Source of the DNA: CAYVQU01 sp964453155
Lineage (GTDB): Bacteria; Chloroflexota; Anaerolineae; Anaerolineales; UBA11858
Direction of reading: 5' to 3'
Length of the DNA: 39,789 nucleotides
Assembly: GCA_964453155.1 (NCBI GenBank)
Contig: CAYVQU010000030.1
Span: 1-39,789, forward strand
The notes beneath the pieces were generated by a model. That model was given only the letters and a program-made list of their open reading frames with translations, did no database searches and was not told where the DNA came from. The translations under genes and the position numbers were made by a program. Positions 1-9,430 of the stretch are shown here, one piece after another (the first letter of the stretch is position 1; every line of letters starts with the position of its first letter).

Positions 1-51
1 TTCACAGACCCAACGATGGCGAACTGCCGCTGCTAATTCTGCATAAACTCT
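1..51 (-). repeat. End of a dispersed repeat, probably a mobile-element terminus
   Basis: These 51 bases recur in inverted orientation at 18694-18744. The first 11 and last 27 bases are identical, and a central 13-base stretch is about half identical. At 18694 the copy abuts a broken integrase gene, which suggests the end of an insertion element. Here the rest of the element would lie to the left of the window. No transposase is visible here, so the family is unknown. Confidence 0.5.
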
Positions 52-109
52 ATTATAGGCATTTTTAAAAATTTTTGCAATACCGCAAAACGTTTCTAGT
101 TCCTTACAA

Positions 110-1180
110 TTATGCAAACACCGACTGGCCTGAAGTTCCTACCGGCACTTGGAAGACGATTTGACTGCCTTTGCCCGCCCTACTATCGATATCAAGATAA
201 CCGCCCAACATTTCAACGCGTTCTTTAATTATTTTTATTCCGACACCACTTCCTTCAAGAACGGCATCAACGTCCACGGTTTTACCATCATCGTCGATTG
301 TAATTCTTAAGTGCAAATCAGTAATATCCATATGAATGGTGATTTGATTGGCTTGATTTTGTCGAACGGCAAACCCTAAAATTTCTTGGATAGCTCGGAA
401 TATAATGACCTCAATATAGGATTCCAGGCGTCTTTCTACCCCGGTAACCGATAAGCGGATATTGACATCATTTTGTTCTTTAAAGGCTTCAACGTAACGT
501 TTTAGGGTTGGAACTAAACCCAAATCATCCAACATCATAGGACGCAGTTCAAAAACAAAATCTCGCACTTTTTGAAAAGCAGAGGTTGCCGAATCTTTTA
601 AATTACTCAATTCTTCTCGGGCTTTATCCTGATCCATATCGAACAGGCGGACGGCAATTTCGGTTTGGAGGATGAAGTTGGATAAGGCTTGGGCGGGACC
701 ATCATGCATTTGGCGTGATAATCTCTGCCGTTCGGCTTCCTGGGCCTGAATAATGGCCTCTACGGTTCCAAACATTTCACTTGATCGATAGTTTGCTTTT
801 GGGATCTGGTCACTGGTTAGAAGGATATCGCTTATTTTTTTCAAATAGGTTTGGTACCGTTCTAAATGTTTTTTATCGCTTTGTAGTTTCTCAGATTGGC
901 CCCGCATTAAAAATAGGCGTTGTTGAGCATCCAAGGCATCATCATACGTGGTGCGAATATCTTCGCGTGGGGCTGAATCATAATGCCCCTGGATTTGTTG
1001 AAGTTGAGCGGTCACCAAAGCATTTCGTTGGGCCAATTTATTTACTTCAACTTGGCTTTGTTCCAACATTAATGAGATTTCTTGTAACTCGCGGTCAACA
1101 GTCTCATTTTCGATTTCAATTTCTTTCCCCAACTCTTCCCAGGGATCATTGCCATTTTCATCAGCATCTGAGAATACCAT
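110..1180 (-). CDS. DegS/NarX-like sensor histidine kinase (HisKA_3 + HATPase_c)
   Basis: Cytoplasmic sensor kinase of 356 residues with no membrane segment. Residues 15-120 are a charged, heptad-rich coiled-coil region like the DegS sensor domain. The HisKA_3 dimerisation helix holds the phospho-acceptor His159 in RQMHDGPAQ. The C-terminal ATPase has the DDDG motif (296-299), GSGVGI (310-315) and a closing GKGSQIVFQVP. The N-box is unusual: the expected QEALNNxxxHA reads QEILGFAVRQN, so the Mg-binding Asn is not obvious. The ATG start has a GGAG site just upstream. The gene lies 98 bp downstream of the response regulator on the same strand, and the two are very likely a cognate pair that responds to a cytoplasmic or partner-relayed signal, which I cannot name. 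Confidence 0.88.
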   Translation of the reverse strand: MVFSDADENGNDPWEELGKEIEIENETVDRELQEISLMLEQSQVEVNKLAQRNALVTAQLQQIQGHYDSAPREDIRTTYDDALDAQQRLFLMRGQSEKLQSDKKHLERYQTYLKKISDILLTSDQIPKANYRSSEMFGTVEAIIQAQEAERQRLSRQMHDGPAQALSNFILQTEIAVRLFDMDQDKAREELSNLKDSATSAFQKVRDFVFELRPMMLDDLGLVPTLKRYVEAFKEQNDVNIRLSVTGVERRLESYIEVIIFRAIQEILGFAVRQNQANQITIHMDITDLHLRITIDDDGKTVDVDAVLEGSGVGIKIIKERVEMLGGYLDIDSRAGKGSQIVFQVPVGTSGQSVFA

Positions 1181-1278
1181 TGTTTACTCCAACCAATATT
1201 GACATTAGTTTAATTTTTCTGGAAATTGTGTCGGGTATCTCTTTCTATTTTCCAGAAATGCAGTGAAATACCAAATCT

Positions 1279-1980
1279 CTAATTTCCAGATCCGGGTTCT
1301 TCTTCATGCAGCCGGAACCAACCACGTCTAAGCGCGAACACGGCTGCCTGGGTTCGATCATCAACATCCAACTTGCGCAAAATTGAAGTGACATGATTCT
1401 TAACGGTTTGGTGACTAATACCAAGTAGCGCCGCGATTTCTTTATTGCTCATGCCACGAGTAAGATGAGATAAAACTTCCATTTCACGGTTAGATAAAGG
1501 GTGCAGAGGCTCTCCTGGATCACTGTAAGACCGAGCAACGCCCTCTGTTCGCACCTGGAGCCACTGATCAAGACCAGCTTGATCCAATACATCATCACCG
1601 ACAATAAAACTCCCTCCAGCAACTTTGCGAACGGTTTCAACCAATTCTTCTGGCTTAACATGTTTGGGGCGATATGCGGAGGCCCCAGAACGCATTGAAT
1701 GAATGATTTGTTCTAAATCATCATAAGCTGTCAGCAAGATCACTTGAGTAGGAATTTTTTTCTCTTTGATCTTCTTCGTAACGACTAAACCGTTCATGCC
1801 TGGGAGATTGACGTCCAAGATAACGACCTCAGGGCGAACTTCCTCAATCAAAGCTAAGGCTTCATCGCCGTTATCCGCTTCACCGATGACCTTTATATCC
1901 TCAGCAAAAGACATTGCATCAACTACACCTTGCCGAAATAACGGGTGATCATCAACAATTACAACTTCAATTTGTTTCAC
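1279..1980 (-). CDS. NarL/DegU-family response regulator (REC + LuxR HTH)
   Basis: DNA-binding response regulator of 233 residues. The receiver domain (5-120) has the acidic pair Asp10/Asp11, phospho-acceptor Asp56 in VVILDVNLPG, Thr84 and Lys106. The C-terminal LuxR-type helix-turn-helix (about 163-225) contains LSNREMEVLSHLTRGMSNKE and HQTVKNHVTSILRKL. The start is GTG, behind a strong GGGAGG site. It is the first gene of a two-gene unit with the histidine kinase. A promoter at 2129-2157 would give a leader of about 140 nt. Target genes are not evident; the adjacent glycosyltransferase block is a possibility only by proximity. Confidence 0.92.
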   Translation of the reverse strand: MKQIEVVIVDDHPLFRQGVVDAMSFAEDIKVIGEADNGDEALALIEEVRPEVVILDVNLPGMNGLVVTKKIKEKKIPTQVILLTAYDDLEQIIHSMRSGASAYRPKHVKPEELVETVRKVAGGSFIVGDDVLDQAGLDQWLQVRTEGVARSYSDPGEPLHPLSNREMEVLSHLTRGMSNKEIAALLGISHQTVKNHVTSILRKLDVDDRTQAAVFALRRGWFRLHEEEPGSGN

Positions 1981-2128
1981 AGTGGGCCTCCCTTTCCTTG
2001 AGAGAACGCAGATAAATCCTGTTGTTGCCAGACATAATTTGAATAGGTTATCTGATCAACTCAAAGGCACATGGATTGCCCAATGGTTTTTTCCTATCCA
2101 GAATTCTTACTAGCATTTATGTGAAAAA

Positions 2129-2157
2129 AGTATAGCACAAGAGTACTATACAAGCAA
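2129..2157 (-). promoter_or_regulatory. Sigma-70 promoter for the response regulator/kinase operon
   Basis: On the minus strand, TTGCTT (2157-2152) and TATACT (2134-2129) are separated by 17 bp, a good sigma-70 match. A short inverted repeat (GTATAG at 2130-2135, CTATAC at 2146-2151) overlaps the spacer and -10 element and could be an operator. Transcription would start near 2122. Confidence 0.5.
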
Positions 2158-2188
2158 TAAAACCACCAATCACCCCCAATTCATATTT

Positions 2189-3670
2189 CTATTTGCGAAT
2201 AAAAATTTCAGCCGCAGAATCCTGGTAAACACGCTCCCACTGTCGATGGGCTTCAACTGCAGTTATCAGAGTCGACTGGTCAGTGGGGCTTAGCATCAGT
2301 GTATTCACCTGATATTGATCCAGGAGATCATCCCAACCGGTTAAAGCCGCGCTAATTAAGAGATAATCACGCCAAATTTCTGCAGGATAAAGCTCAATGC
2401 GCGAGTCCACAAAAACTGGATATTCAGGTTGAGCAGCCCAAATGAGATAACTACCAAAGGACATTGAGTGGAATACTTCTTGTGCATAGGCAGATTCCAT
2501 CAGTTCTTGGGTAGCTAAGGTTGGGGTTTCAAATGAAATTAAACCGGCTTTTTGAGGAGGATAAGGTAAATGATTTTTAAACCAGGGCAAACTTAGTATT
2601 GCTGATAATCCGAAGAAGGCAATCACAAATCCATTGATCAGCTTCGATCCAGATTGATTTGTAGCTGTATCAAGACTCGGCAATAATTTCGCCATCAAAT
2701 GGGAAAAATGATCTGCAATGGTGGGGGCCAAAACCAGACCAAACCAAATACTGCCTCGCAAGGTTTTTAGTCCCAAAACGCTAAAACCAAGGAACAAAAC
2801 CAATTGAAAAAGACTAGGGCGTTTGGGCGAAATCATTAAAACTGTAACCGCGACCAAAAAACCACTTAAAAAAAGAGCACCATTTAAGGTATCAAAGGTT
2901 GGTGCGGCCCACTCAGCGACCATATTCTGAATGACAGGGTTACTGGCCATACCGCTGGTATATTGAAGAACATCGATGCCGCGGGGATTGAATAAACAAA
3001 ACAAAATGACTGATAAAAAAGCAATCAAAGCCAACCACAGATCAGTTGCAACGCGGCGCTGCCAAAATGCCCACAATTCGATTGCCATCCAGGTGCCAAC
3101 TAAAACTAACCCGATGACGTAAGAGCCATGACTATTTACCCAAAAAATCATTCCTACGGGGAAGACCAACAACCATTCTCGGCGCCTGGTTTGGCGAAGC
3201 TCAGATATTGCCAGGATAAAAAGAGCTCCAATCAAAAAGGTTATGGCCTGGGGCCGTACATTCCAGTCACTCAACCCCAACGCGGCGGCCAATAATGCCC
3301 CGAAAGCCGCCGCGCGCAGATTACGCGTCACCCGATAGCAAGTCAAGAAAATGATGGTGTAAGCCCCGGTTATCGTGAGACTATGCAAGAAGACCGTCAA
3401 AGCGGCCCCACCCCACTGATAAATTTTGTACATCACAATATCCATCAACCAAAAATTTTGGTACGAGGCATATGCCATCCCAGCAGCCGTGTGACTAAAT
3501 GTATCGACTGTTGGAATTTGCCCGTTCGCCAGAATTATTTTGCCAACGGCAAGGTGAAACCAAAAATCTTGCGGGCGAATGGGGTGCGTGTTTACAAAAG
3601 CGAAAATTCCCACCAAAACAGTTACAACCCACAAATATTCAATTGGAAACTGAAACCATTTTTTTGTCAT
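2189..3670 (-). CDS. Polytopic membrane protein, GT-C glycosyltransferase-like
   Basis: Integral membrane protein of 493 residues with about 10-12 hydrophobic segments. After the first segment comes PQDFWFHLAVGKIILANG and then IPTVDTFSHTAAG, a pattern seen in uncharacterised GT-C-like proteins in which the Asp would sit at the extracytoplasmic active site. The C-terminal soluble part contains VFVDSRIELYPAEIWRDY. It is the last gene of a minus-strand array: its ATG overlaps the stop of the upstream GT87-like gene by 4 bp, so translational coupling is likely. Donor and acceptor cannot be read from the sequence. Confidence is high that it is a real gene and moderate for the fold. Confidence 0.75.
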   Translation of the reverse strand: MTKKWFQFPIEYLWVVTVLVGIFAFVNTHPIRPQDFWFHLAVGKIILANGQIPTVDTFSHTAAGMAYASYQNFWLMDIVMYKIYQWGGAALTVFLHSLTITGAYTIIFLTCYRVTRNLRAAAFGALLAAALGLSDWNVRPQAITFLIGALFILAISELRQTRRREWLLVFPVGMIFWVNSHGSYVIGLVLVGTWMAIELWAFWQRRVATDLWLALIAFLSVILFCLFNPRGIDVLQYTSGMASNPVIQNMVAEWAAPTFDTLNGALFLSGFLVAVTVLMISPKRPSLFQLVLFLGFSVLGLKTLRGSIWFGLVLAPTIADHFSHLMAKLLPSLDTATNQSGSKLINGFVIAFFGLSAILSLPWFKNHLPYPPQKAGLISFETPTLATQELMESAYAQEVFHSMSFGSYLIWAAQPEYPVFVDSRIELYPAEIWRDYLLISAALTGWDDLLDQYQVNTLMLSPTDQSTLITAVEAHRQWERVYQDSAAEIFIRK

Positions 3671-4818
3671 TGCGCTGGTAAATTTTGAGGTTTAGATTTT
3701 GGGCCGCCACATATCAACCAGGCAGCTAAAACTTGACCAGATAGTAGGATTGGAAGTGTAATTGGGGTAGCCGGACCAATCAGCAAGCCTGCCATCAAAA
3801 TTCCTCCAATCGTCCAATAACTTTGCTGCGGCTTCAGCACAGGAAGCAACACGACCGCGGCATAAACCCCAGTTTGCGGAACAAGCGCGGCGGTCAACCA
3901 CCATTGCCAGCCAGCTTGGTTCTGAATACCGCGGAAGCGTCGAAACCATAAAAAAGCCGCGAATAATAATATAAAAATTCCAAATCCTTCCCAAGCGGCC
4001 GTATGCTGCAATCGGGAGCGGTAATCCAAGAGAGAAGCGAGCCAATCTTGCCATATATAGGGAGTCAGAATCGTCGGTGGTATTGCCAAGAGGATCGTTC
4101 CAGTGATGATCCCCAACCACAATTTATACTTTTGGGAGGCATTGCAATCTTGCCACAATAACCAAAGGATAGGCAAAATCGCTACCTGAGGTTTCGTCAA
4201 AGTCCAGGCCAGCGCCAGCCCCCACAGAAAACCGCGTTTTTGAGCTAATGTCGCGGCCCATAATACGAAAACGATCCCTAGCGTATTTTGGCCCAAAACA
4301 AGATGAACGATTAATGGGGCCCAACTGAAGAGCGCCAATTGAAATTTATAGCGGCGAAGAATGATGAACCACCAGGCTCCAAGCTGGACCAGGGTCCACA
4401 CATAAAAACTAAGCGAGCCAAAAGGTAAAAAAAGTGCGAGCCAGGTTAAGGCTGTCGGTGGATATGCAAACGCCCCGGGCTTGTGAAAGCCATATTCAGA
4501 TGATGCAGGAAGGCCCAACTCAGATGGCAAAATTCCATAGGGGTTTTCACCTCGCCACCACTGCGTTGTGGCTGCCATGAATATGCGCCAATCAAGAGAG
4601 AAGGTTGAATTTTCGAGCCGATCACCTAGATTTCCAATTACTGATGGGGTTTCATTCGGCCAACTTGATTTCCCCAGTGCAAAAACGGACGTAACGAGGG
4701 TAAGGCTGAAAATCAAACTAATGATCAGGCTAAAACCTAACCTGGTGCCCCTATTCTTCCCCCAGTCCCAGGCTTTGGTGAAATGATTACTAATTGCTTT
4801 TGATGACGATTTAGCCAT
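3667..4818 (-). CDS. GT87-like (DUF2029) membrane glycosyltransferase
   Basis: Integral membrane protein of about 383 residues resembling family GT87, the polyprenol-phosphomannose-dependent mannosyltransferases. The first loop has DWRIFMAATTQWWRGENPYG, with the acidic residue and the NPY motif typical of the family. FAYPPTALTWLALFLPFG follows, then GFLWGLALAWTLTKPQVAILP, another family hallmark. ATG at 4818 is preferred; a GTG lies one codon upstream. The start lies inside the 3' end of the upstream gene. Probable role is transfer of a sugar from a polyprenyl-phosphate carrier on the outer face of the membrane. Confidence 0.72.
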   Translation of the reverse strand: MAKSSSKAISNHFTKAWDWGKNRGTRLGFSLIISLIFSLTLVTSVFALGKSSWPNETPSVIGNLGDRLENSTFSLDWRIFMAATTQWWRGENPYGILPSELGLPASSEYGFHKPGAFAYPPTALTWLALFLPFGSLSFYVWTLVQLGAWWFIILRRYKFQLALFSWAPLIVHLVLGQNTLGIVFVLWAATLAQKRGFLWGLALAWTLTKPQVAILPILWLLWQDCNASQKYKLWLGIITGTILLAIPPTILTPYIWQDWLASLLDYRSRLQHTAAWEGFGIFILLFAAFLWFRRFRGIQNQAGWQWWLTAALVPQTGVYAAVVLLPVLKPQQSYWTIGGILMAGLLIGPATPITLPILLSGQVLAAWLICGGPKSKPQNLPAQ

Positions 4819-6043
4819 CACCGATCCCCCTGGTGGGCCGCAAAACCCACCACCGGGTCCAATACAGTCCGATAATCAGGAATAAGGGGAGCGGTATCGA
4901 CATGATTGCCGGGTGCACTTGATTTATGATGAGTTTTTGATAATACAACGCCCACAAACCCACAAAGAATGCCATCATGATCCCAAAAACAATCCAATCA
5001 CCGGTTTTCCCCCAGCGCTCCTTAATAATCGAAAAAACAATCACCAATGGTAAGGAGAGAATGATCAAATTTTCGGGATCCACTGCAATACCAATCCAAG
5101 GGCTAAGAGTCAGAGTCAAACTAGCAGTCCAGAGAAATCGATCATAGTCTTTCCCCCAGGTTGCCCACCACTCAAAAATAAGTAGTCCTGTTAAAAAAAT
5201 CGTCAACCCCCAGCGTAATTGGGTTCCAATTCCTGGCCACCAATCTTCAAACGCGGCCCCTAAAGACCAACTGGGGGTCTGATTAGGTAAACTGAACAAG
5301 TTCCAGCCATATTGAATCAACCAATCTGGGATGAACAACATCCCAAAAACAATCAGTATGAGACAGCCGCCAAAAAACCAACCGATTAATGTCAGCCGGC
5401 GATGAAATATCGACCACAAAATCACGAATAATATCAGCGGAATCGATATCAATGGCATGATGGTCATCAGTGCGAGCAATAATCCCGCAGTTATATCTTG
5501 CTGGTTACGCATCGCAACCATTGCGGCCAAAAACAATATTGCCACAATGATGATCATATTTCCATTCCGAAAGGGTTCAAACCCATGAAACCAAAATAGC
5601 GTAAACACGAAATAAAATGGAAGTAACCATAAACTTGGTTGCCATTTTGCTAATCGTAAAGAAAGAAATGCGATCAGTACTAAAGCAAACTCTAAAAAAA
5701 TTATCCAGAGAGTTTGAGCCCAAACGAAATTGGAGACTAATGCGAATGGTATAAAAATCACATTGGCATAAAAAGGGTACGACACCACGAACGGATCTTC
5801 ACTTGGCTTGGCCGCGCGTCCATAAATTTCCTGTTGGATATCTTTCGAAATTGAGGAATTATACGGACTAACCCCCTCCATAATAAACGTACGGGTACTC
5901 CGATAATACTTATAAAAATCCGGGCTAAAAAAACCATTTTCAACAAACCGAAGATTCGCCCAAATAATGCCAACAAATATTCCCAGCACAATAATAAAAC
6001 TAACAAACCAATTCCGAGTAAAAATATTTCTAGAAGTGATCAA
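4811..6043 (-). CDS. GT87/DUF2029-like membrane protein
   Basis: Integral membrane protein of 410 residues with around 10 hydrophobic segments. The first loop contains SPDFYKYYRSTRTFIMEGVS followed by PYN, the Asp and NPY-like pattern of GT87 proteins. VVSYPFYANVIFIPFALV matches the YPP-type segment that follows. The start appears to be TTG behind GGGAACGA, because the next in-frame Met is more than 50 residues in, beyond the first membrane helix. A possible separate promoter (TATAAT, minus strand) lies at 6104-6109. It is related to its downstream neighbour, probably by duplication and divergence. Confidence 0.68.
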   Translation of the reverse strand: MITSRNIFTRNWFVSFIIVLGIFVGIIWANLRFVENGFFSPDFYKYYRSTRTFIMEGVSPYNSSISKDIQQEIYGRAAKPSEDPFVVSYPFYANVIFIPFALVSNFVWAQTLWIIFLEFALVLIAFLSLRLAKWQPSLWLLPFYFVFTLFWFHGFEPFRNGNMIIIVAILFLAAMVAMRNQQDITAGLLLALMTIMPLISIPLILFVILWSIFHRRLTLIGWFFGGCLILIVFGMLFIPDWLIQYGWNLFSLPNQTPSWSLGAAFEDWWPGIGTQLRWGLTIFLTGLLIFEWWATWGKDYDRFLWTASLTLTLSPWIGIAVDPENLIILSLPLVIVFSIIKERWGKTGDWIVFGIMMAFFVGLWALYYQKLIINQVHPAIMSIPLPLFLIIGLYWTRWWVLRPTRGIGDG

Positions 6044-6289
6044 TGTTCGTTCCCAATGGTAATTTTGATATTAATGATTCTCTCTGCGCAACAGATAAAT
6101 TATATTATAACTAGCGTAAGTTACGATTACCGGAAACCCAAGTAAACATCCAAAAATTATTTCCGATAAAGATCCCAGGGGTTTTCAATTTTCAGATCCA
6201 TATTTAGCGATCTCTGCACACCCCTGCGGACGGGATGTTATTTTTAGACGATTCCCGCGAGATTTGCAAGGGTATTCGGAACTGCGACC
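6044..6289 (-). promoter_or_regulatory. Intergenic gap in the glycosyltransferase block with a -10 element
   Basis: This is the only sizeable gap in the minus-strand glycosyltransferase array. On the minus strand there is a perfect TATAAT at 6109-6104, but no convincing -35 element at 16-18 bp. The GT87 pair and the last gene may therefore be transcribed separately from the upstream genes. No gene or strong terminator is seen. Confidence 0.3.
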
Positions 6290-7783
6290 TCATTTATCCG
6301 TTTCTTGCGGCCATAAAACAACACGTTTATCTTCGGACCAAGCGGTATTGATTGGCCATTCCATCAGATAATCTATCTCTTCACTATTTGAAGCCCGGCG
6401 TTGATCAAATCCTAATAAATAATCAGACTGCCAACAAGGTTCACCGGGATCAAACCAGAAAAAATTGATTTGGGCCAATAAACGGATCAGTCCGTCGCGT
6501 TGCAAGAACTGATTTACGTCCAATTGCTGCTCATACCGACAGCTAAACATATCAATCAGCACCCGCTCAGAATAAAACGCGAGGGTGCCAATTTCTCCAT
6601 TTAGCTTAATTTTTGCCGAGGGATCAAGATTATTTTTCAACCAATTTCCAATTTCCTGGTACTGCTGTTGGGTGGCCCAGTTTGAGTGGATCGGCATCTC
6701 TTGAAGTGGTTCTTGTAAGATCAAGAAACCAACCAAACTTAAACTCAATATGACACTCGCTACTGGAAGAACCGTTTTCCGGTTCAAATTCTGTTCCCCA
6801 AAAAATCGGCGGGGCTGAAACCATTGGGTGAATATCCAAATTCCCACCAGATTAATCGAAACCGCGACCGGGGTGTAATACCAGTGATAAGGGGGAACAC
6901 GTAATAATGAGTAGGCACAAAAATAGCTGACGCCAAACCAAAATAGCGCCCTAATGGTTGGGGGTATTTCCTTACGCTTCGTTATCATCCCCAAAATTCC
7001 AAGCGGAACGGCTATCAATGCCAGGATGGTTGCAAGGGGATATTTAAATAAGTAAAGGCCAATGCCAAACACATAATGCAATCCCTGCCAATTTTGGTTC
7101 ACCTTGAGCAAAAATGTATCTGGCAGCAGTGACCCCAATTGGATCCATGAAAACAAATACCAGGGCATGAGAGTTACTACAAACAAGATCAGAAATCTAA
7201 TTTTTTCAGTGAAGGCTATTTTTTTTCGGATTGTGAAGCCAAACATTATTACAAATAAGAGAAGTCCATCCGGCCGGGTGAGTACTAATGCAGCCAACGA
7301 TAGCGCTAACCCCAGCCACCGCTGGTTTTCGAATAAATACAAACTCAAAACCACGAGCAAACCAAATAATAAAGTTTCTAAGCCAAATGTTGATATGAGC
7401 AACGGGTTCCCCAGGGTCAGGAATATGCCCACAATTCCAAACCCCAAATTATTGGTCATTCGTTTTGAAAGGCGCAGTAATAAAACACTCAACGCAGTTA
7501 CTTCCAGGGTAGCTAACCAGACCGCGGCCTCTACAAAATCTTTGAAAACAACCCCCATAAGGGCTGTCAAAATTACATTTAGGGGGGAGGTGGCTGTATT
7601 CGTCGTGACACCGGGAAAAAATCCCCAAGTTAAATGATCTCTAAGATTGCGCGCATATTGAAAAGTTATAAAAGCATCATCGATGAACGCATTTTGAAAC
7701 AAACCCAAATAAACCCGGATTATGACCAGCAAACCAAGACAGATTATTGTAGGTTTCAAATGCTTTTGGAGTGTAATTTTCAT
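6290..7783 (-). CDS. GT-C membrane glycosyltransferase (arabinosyl/mannosyltransferase-like)
   Basis: Integral membrane protein of 497 residues. After TM1 it has AFIDDAFITFQYARNLRDH and then TATSPLNVILTALMG, close to the DDAFITFRYARN and TSPL pattern of a bacterial GT-C group that includes arabinofuranosyltransferase-like proteins. The Asp pair is the probable catalytic motif. About ten hydrophobic segments precede a soluble C-terminal part (from about residue 385). The ATG lies 6 bp beyond the stop of the sulfatase-like gene, so the two are co-transcribed. Substrate unknown. Confidence 0.72.
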   Translation of the reverse strand: MKITLQKHLKPTIICLGLLVIIRVYLGLFQNAFIDDAFITFQYARNLRDHLTWGFFPGVTTNTATSPLNVILTALMGVVFKDFVEAAVWLATLEVTALSVLLLRLSKRMTNNLGFGIVGIFLTLGNPLLISTFGLETLLFGLLVVLSLYLFENQRWLGLALSLAALVLTRPDGLLLFVIMFGFTIRKKIAFTEKIRFLILFVVTLMPWYLFSWIQLGSLLPDTFLLKVNQNWQGLHYVFGIGLYLFKYPLATILALIAVPLGILGMITKRKEIPPTIRALFWFGVSYFCAYSLLRVPPYHWYYTPVAVSINLVGIWIFTQWFQPRRFFGEQNLNRKTVLPVASVILSLSLVGFLILQEPLQEMPIHSNWATQQQYQEIGNWLKNNLDPSAKIKLNGEIGTLAFYSERVLIDMFSCRYEQQLDVNQFLQRDGLIRLLAQINFFWFDPGEPCWQSDYLLGFDQRRASNSEEIDYLMEWPINTAWSEDKRVVLWPQETDK

Positions 7784-7789
7784 TTTCTA

Positions 7790-9430
7790 CTAATCTTGAT
7801 TCGTGGATACACAAATTTCATAGGCTAAACACGCATCCCAAAACTTTGGACGGGTGTTTGGCCGGATCTTAGAGGGGTGTTCATTGGCAAACACTTTATC
7901 GGGCACCAAAGGATATTGGGTGCCAAACCAATGATTGAAAACGATCCGGAAAGTATTTACTGGCGTTAGCGTTGGATAAAGTTGAGTGTAATCGCCATCC
8001 GAAAAATAGATCGCATTGAAGATTGCAGAGCGGGTATCTACTCCAATTTGCGAAAGACCATTCTGATCAATGTAATTACCATCACCGTGATCCGCCTGTA
8101 AAATGATGACTACCGGTTTTTTTGTTTGCGACAAAATGTGATCGACGGTGTCTAAAATCTCTTGATTCAAATAATCGATTTGATAGCCATAGTGTTCATG
8201 GTAATTTTCGGGCGGGGGTTCATACCAATAAGTACTCAAGTTTTCCTCGTACTGGAGTGGTTCGGCATTAGGTCCATATAAAAATGGAATATGCGGTAAA
8301 TAAATATGCGAAAACAGAAAATAATTCCCCATTTGATCAGCATAATTGGGCAAGTTCGCGAACGCATGGGAAATGATTTCTCGACGGGTGTCTAGTTGAC
8401 GATTTACAGATGTAATGAAAACATTGGAATTCAAATTTTCTGAGGAGGCGTCGTCTGATTTAACAAAGAAGAGTCTGGCCAAAGATGTTTTGAGGAGAAA
8501 TTGTTCGAAGGGATTAATCGGTCGCGATTTTCGTTCGCCCTCTACTTCTGATTCGATAAAAACATCAGCATATTGTTTATCCGTATCCCCCGTCCCAGAT
8601 TGGAAAACAACGATTTGATACCCTTGTTCTCGCAAAAATGCAGAAACGTGGTTATGTTCTAAATTCGATAATGTTTCAAAAAATGGTTTTAAAGGCAATT
8701 CGTGAACATATATTAAATTGAGCGAAGTATTCAACGAATAAGATGTATTTAAATAATTTGAGCGACTCTCCTCAACAATATAAAACCCCCTGTGCCTTAG
8801 TTCAGTGATGAATTCAGAATTGTCGTAGTTATAATACGCTAAGAGTTTATCCGCGCGCTCATAGGAATCAAAGATAATATAATAAATATCGGGAAGTTCA
8901 GCAGCAGGCAATACGGGCAAATTCCGTTCAGCCTGGTTTTCTGCCCGTAAACGCGCAAAGGCATCCGTACTTTCCTGCCCAAATTGCAAGATAGGGAATT
9001 TAAAGAAGAGAATAGAGCTCAGCGGAAATATGAGGGCAACAAAACTGACATAGTTTAAGAACTTAGTCAAATTTTGAGGAATATTTGCCCGAATTACGAT
9101 CAAAATACTGATCAGCAGAATTGCAAGATAGAGCCATCCCAAGATTTTCGGATCTACCAGAATCGCGCCGTTTTGTTCAATATTATTCAGTACATGGCCA
9201 AATGAATAAAACAAGATGAAAATGGCAAAACAAATCAGCCCTGCTTTTTCCCAATTTCGCATAATTACAAAAAAACTAACCCCAAAAATTATGGAGAAAC
9301 CTACCGACCATAACAGGGCACGATAAGTGTAATTTAATGGCACGAATCTTAAATTATGGGCTAATAAAAATAATATGGGGTAAATGCTGATTAATATCGA
9401 ATGAAACGGAAACGTTCGTTTTCCTGTCAT
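7790..9430 (-). CDS. Membrane-anchored sulfatase / LTA synthase-like hydrolase or transferase
   Basis: About five N-terminal membrane helices (first 150 residues) precede a large extracytoplasmic alkaline-phosphatase-superfamily domain. Visible motifs are LPDIYYIIFDSYERADKLL (first metal site), NYLNTSYSLNTSLNLIYV (probable Thr or Ser nucleophile), HIYLPHIPFLYG, and VVIILQADHGDG (Asp-His metal ligands). The layout matches LTA-synthase or phosphoethanolamine-transferase-like enzymes that act on lipid-linked or glycan substrates. ATG at 9430 overlaps the upstream stop as ATGA, with GGGAGG 12 bp before it, and is preferred over a TTG nine codons upstream. It is embedded among glycosyltransferases, so it may add or remove a phospho- or sulfo-group on their product. 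Confidence 0.72.
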   Translation of the reverse strand: MTGKRTFPFHSILISIYPILFLLAHNLRFVPLNYTYRALLWSVGFSIIFGVSFFVIMRNWEKAGLICFAIFILFYSFGHVLNNIEQNGAILVDPKILGWLYLAILLISILIVIRANIPQNLTKFLNYVSFVALIFPLSSILFFKFPILQFGQESTDAFARLRAENQAERNLPVLPAAELPDIYYIIFDSYERADKLLAYYNYDNSEFITELRHRGFYIVEESRSNYLNTSYSLNTSLNLIYVHELPLKPFFETLSNLEHNHVSAFLREQGYQIVVFQSGTGDTDKQYADVFIESEVEGERKSRPINPFEQFLLKTSLARLFFVKSDDASSENLNSNVFITSVNRQLDTRREIISHAFANLPNYADQMGNYFLFSHIYLPHIPFLYGPNAEPLQYEENLSTYWYEPPPENYHEHYGYQIDYLNQEILDTVDHILSQTKKPVVIILQADHGDGNYIDQNGLSQIGVDTRSAIFNAIYFSDGDYTQLYPTLTPVNTFRIVFNHWFGTQYPLVPDKVFANEHPSKIRPNTRPKFWDACLAYEICVSTNQD

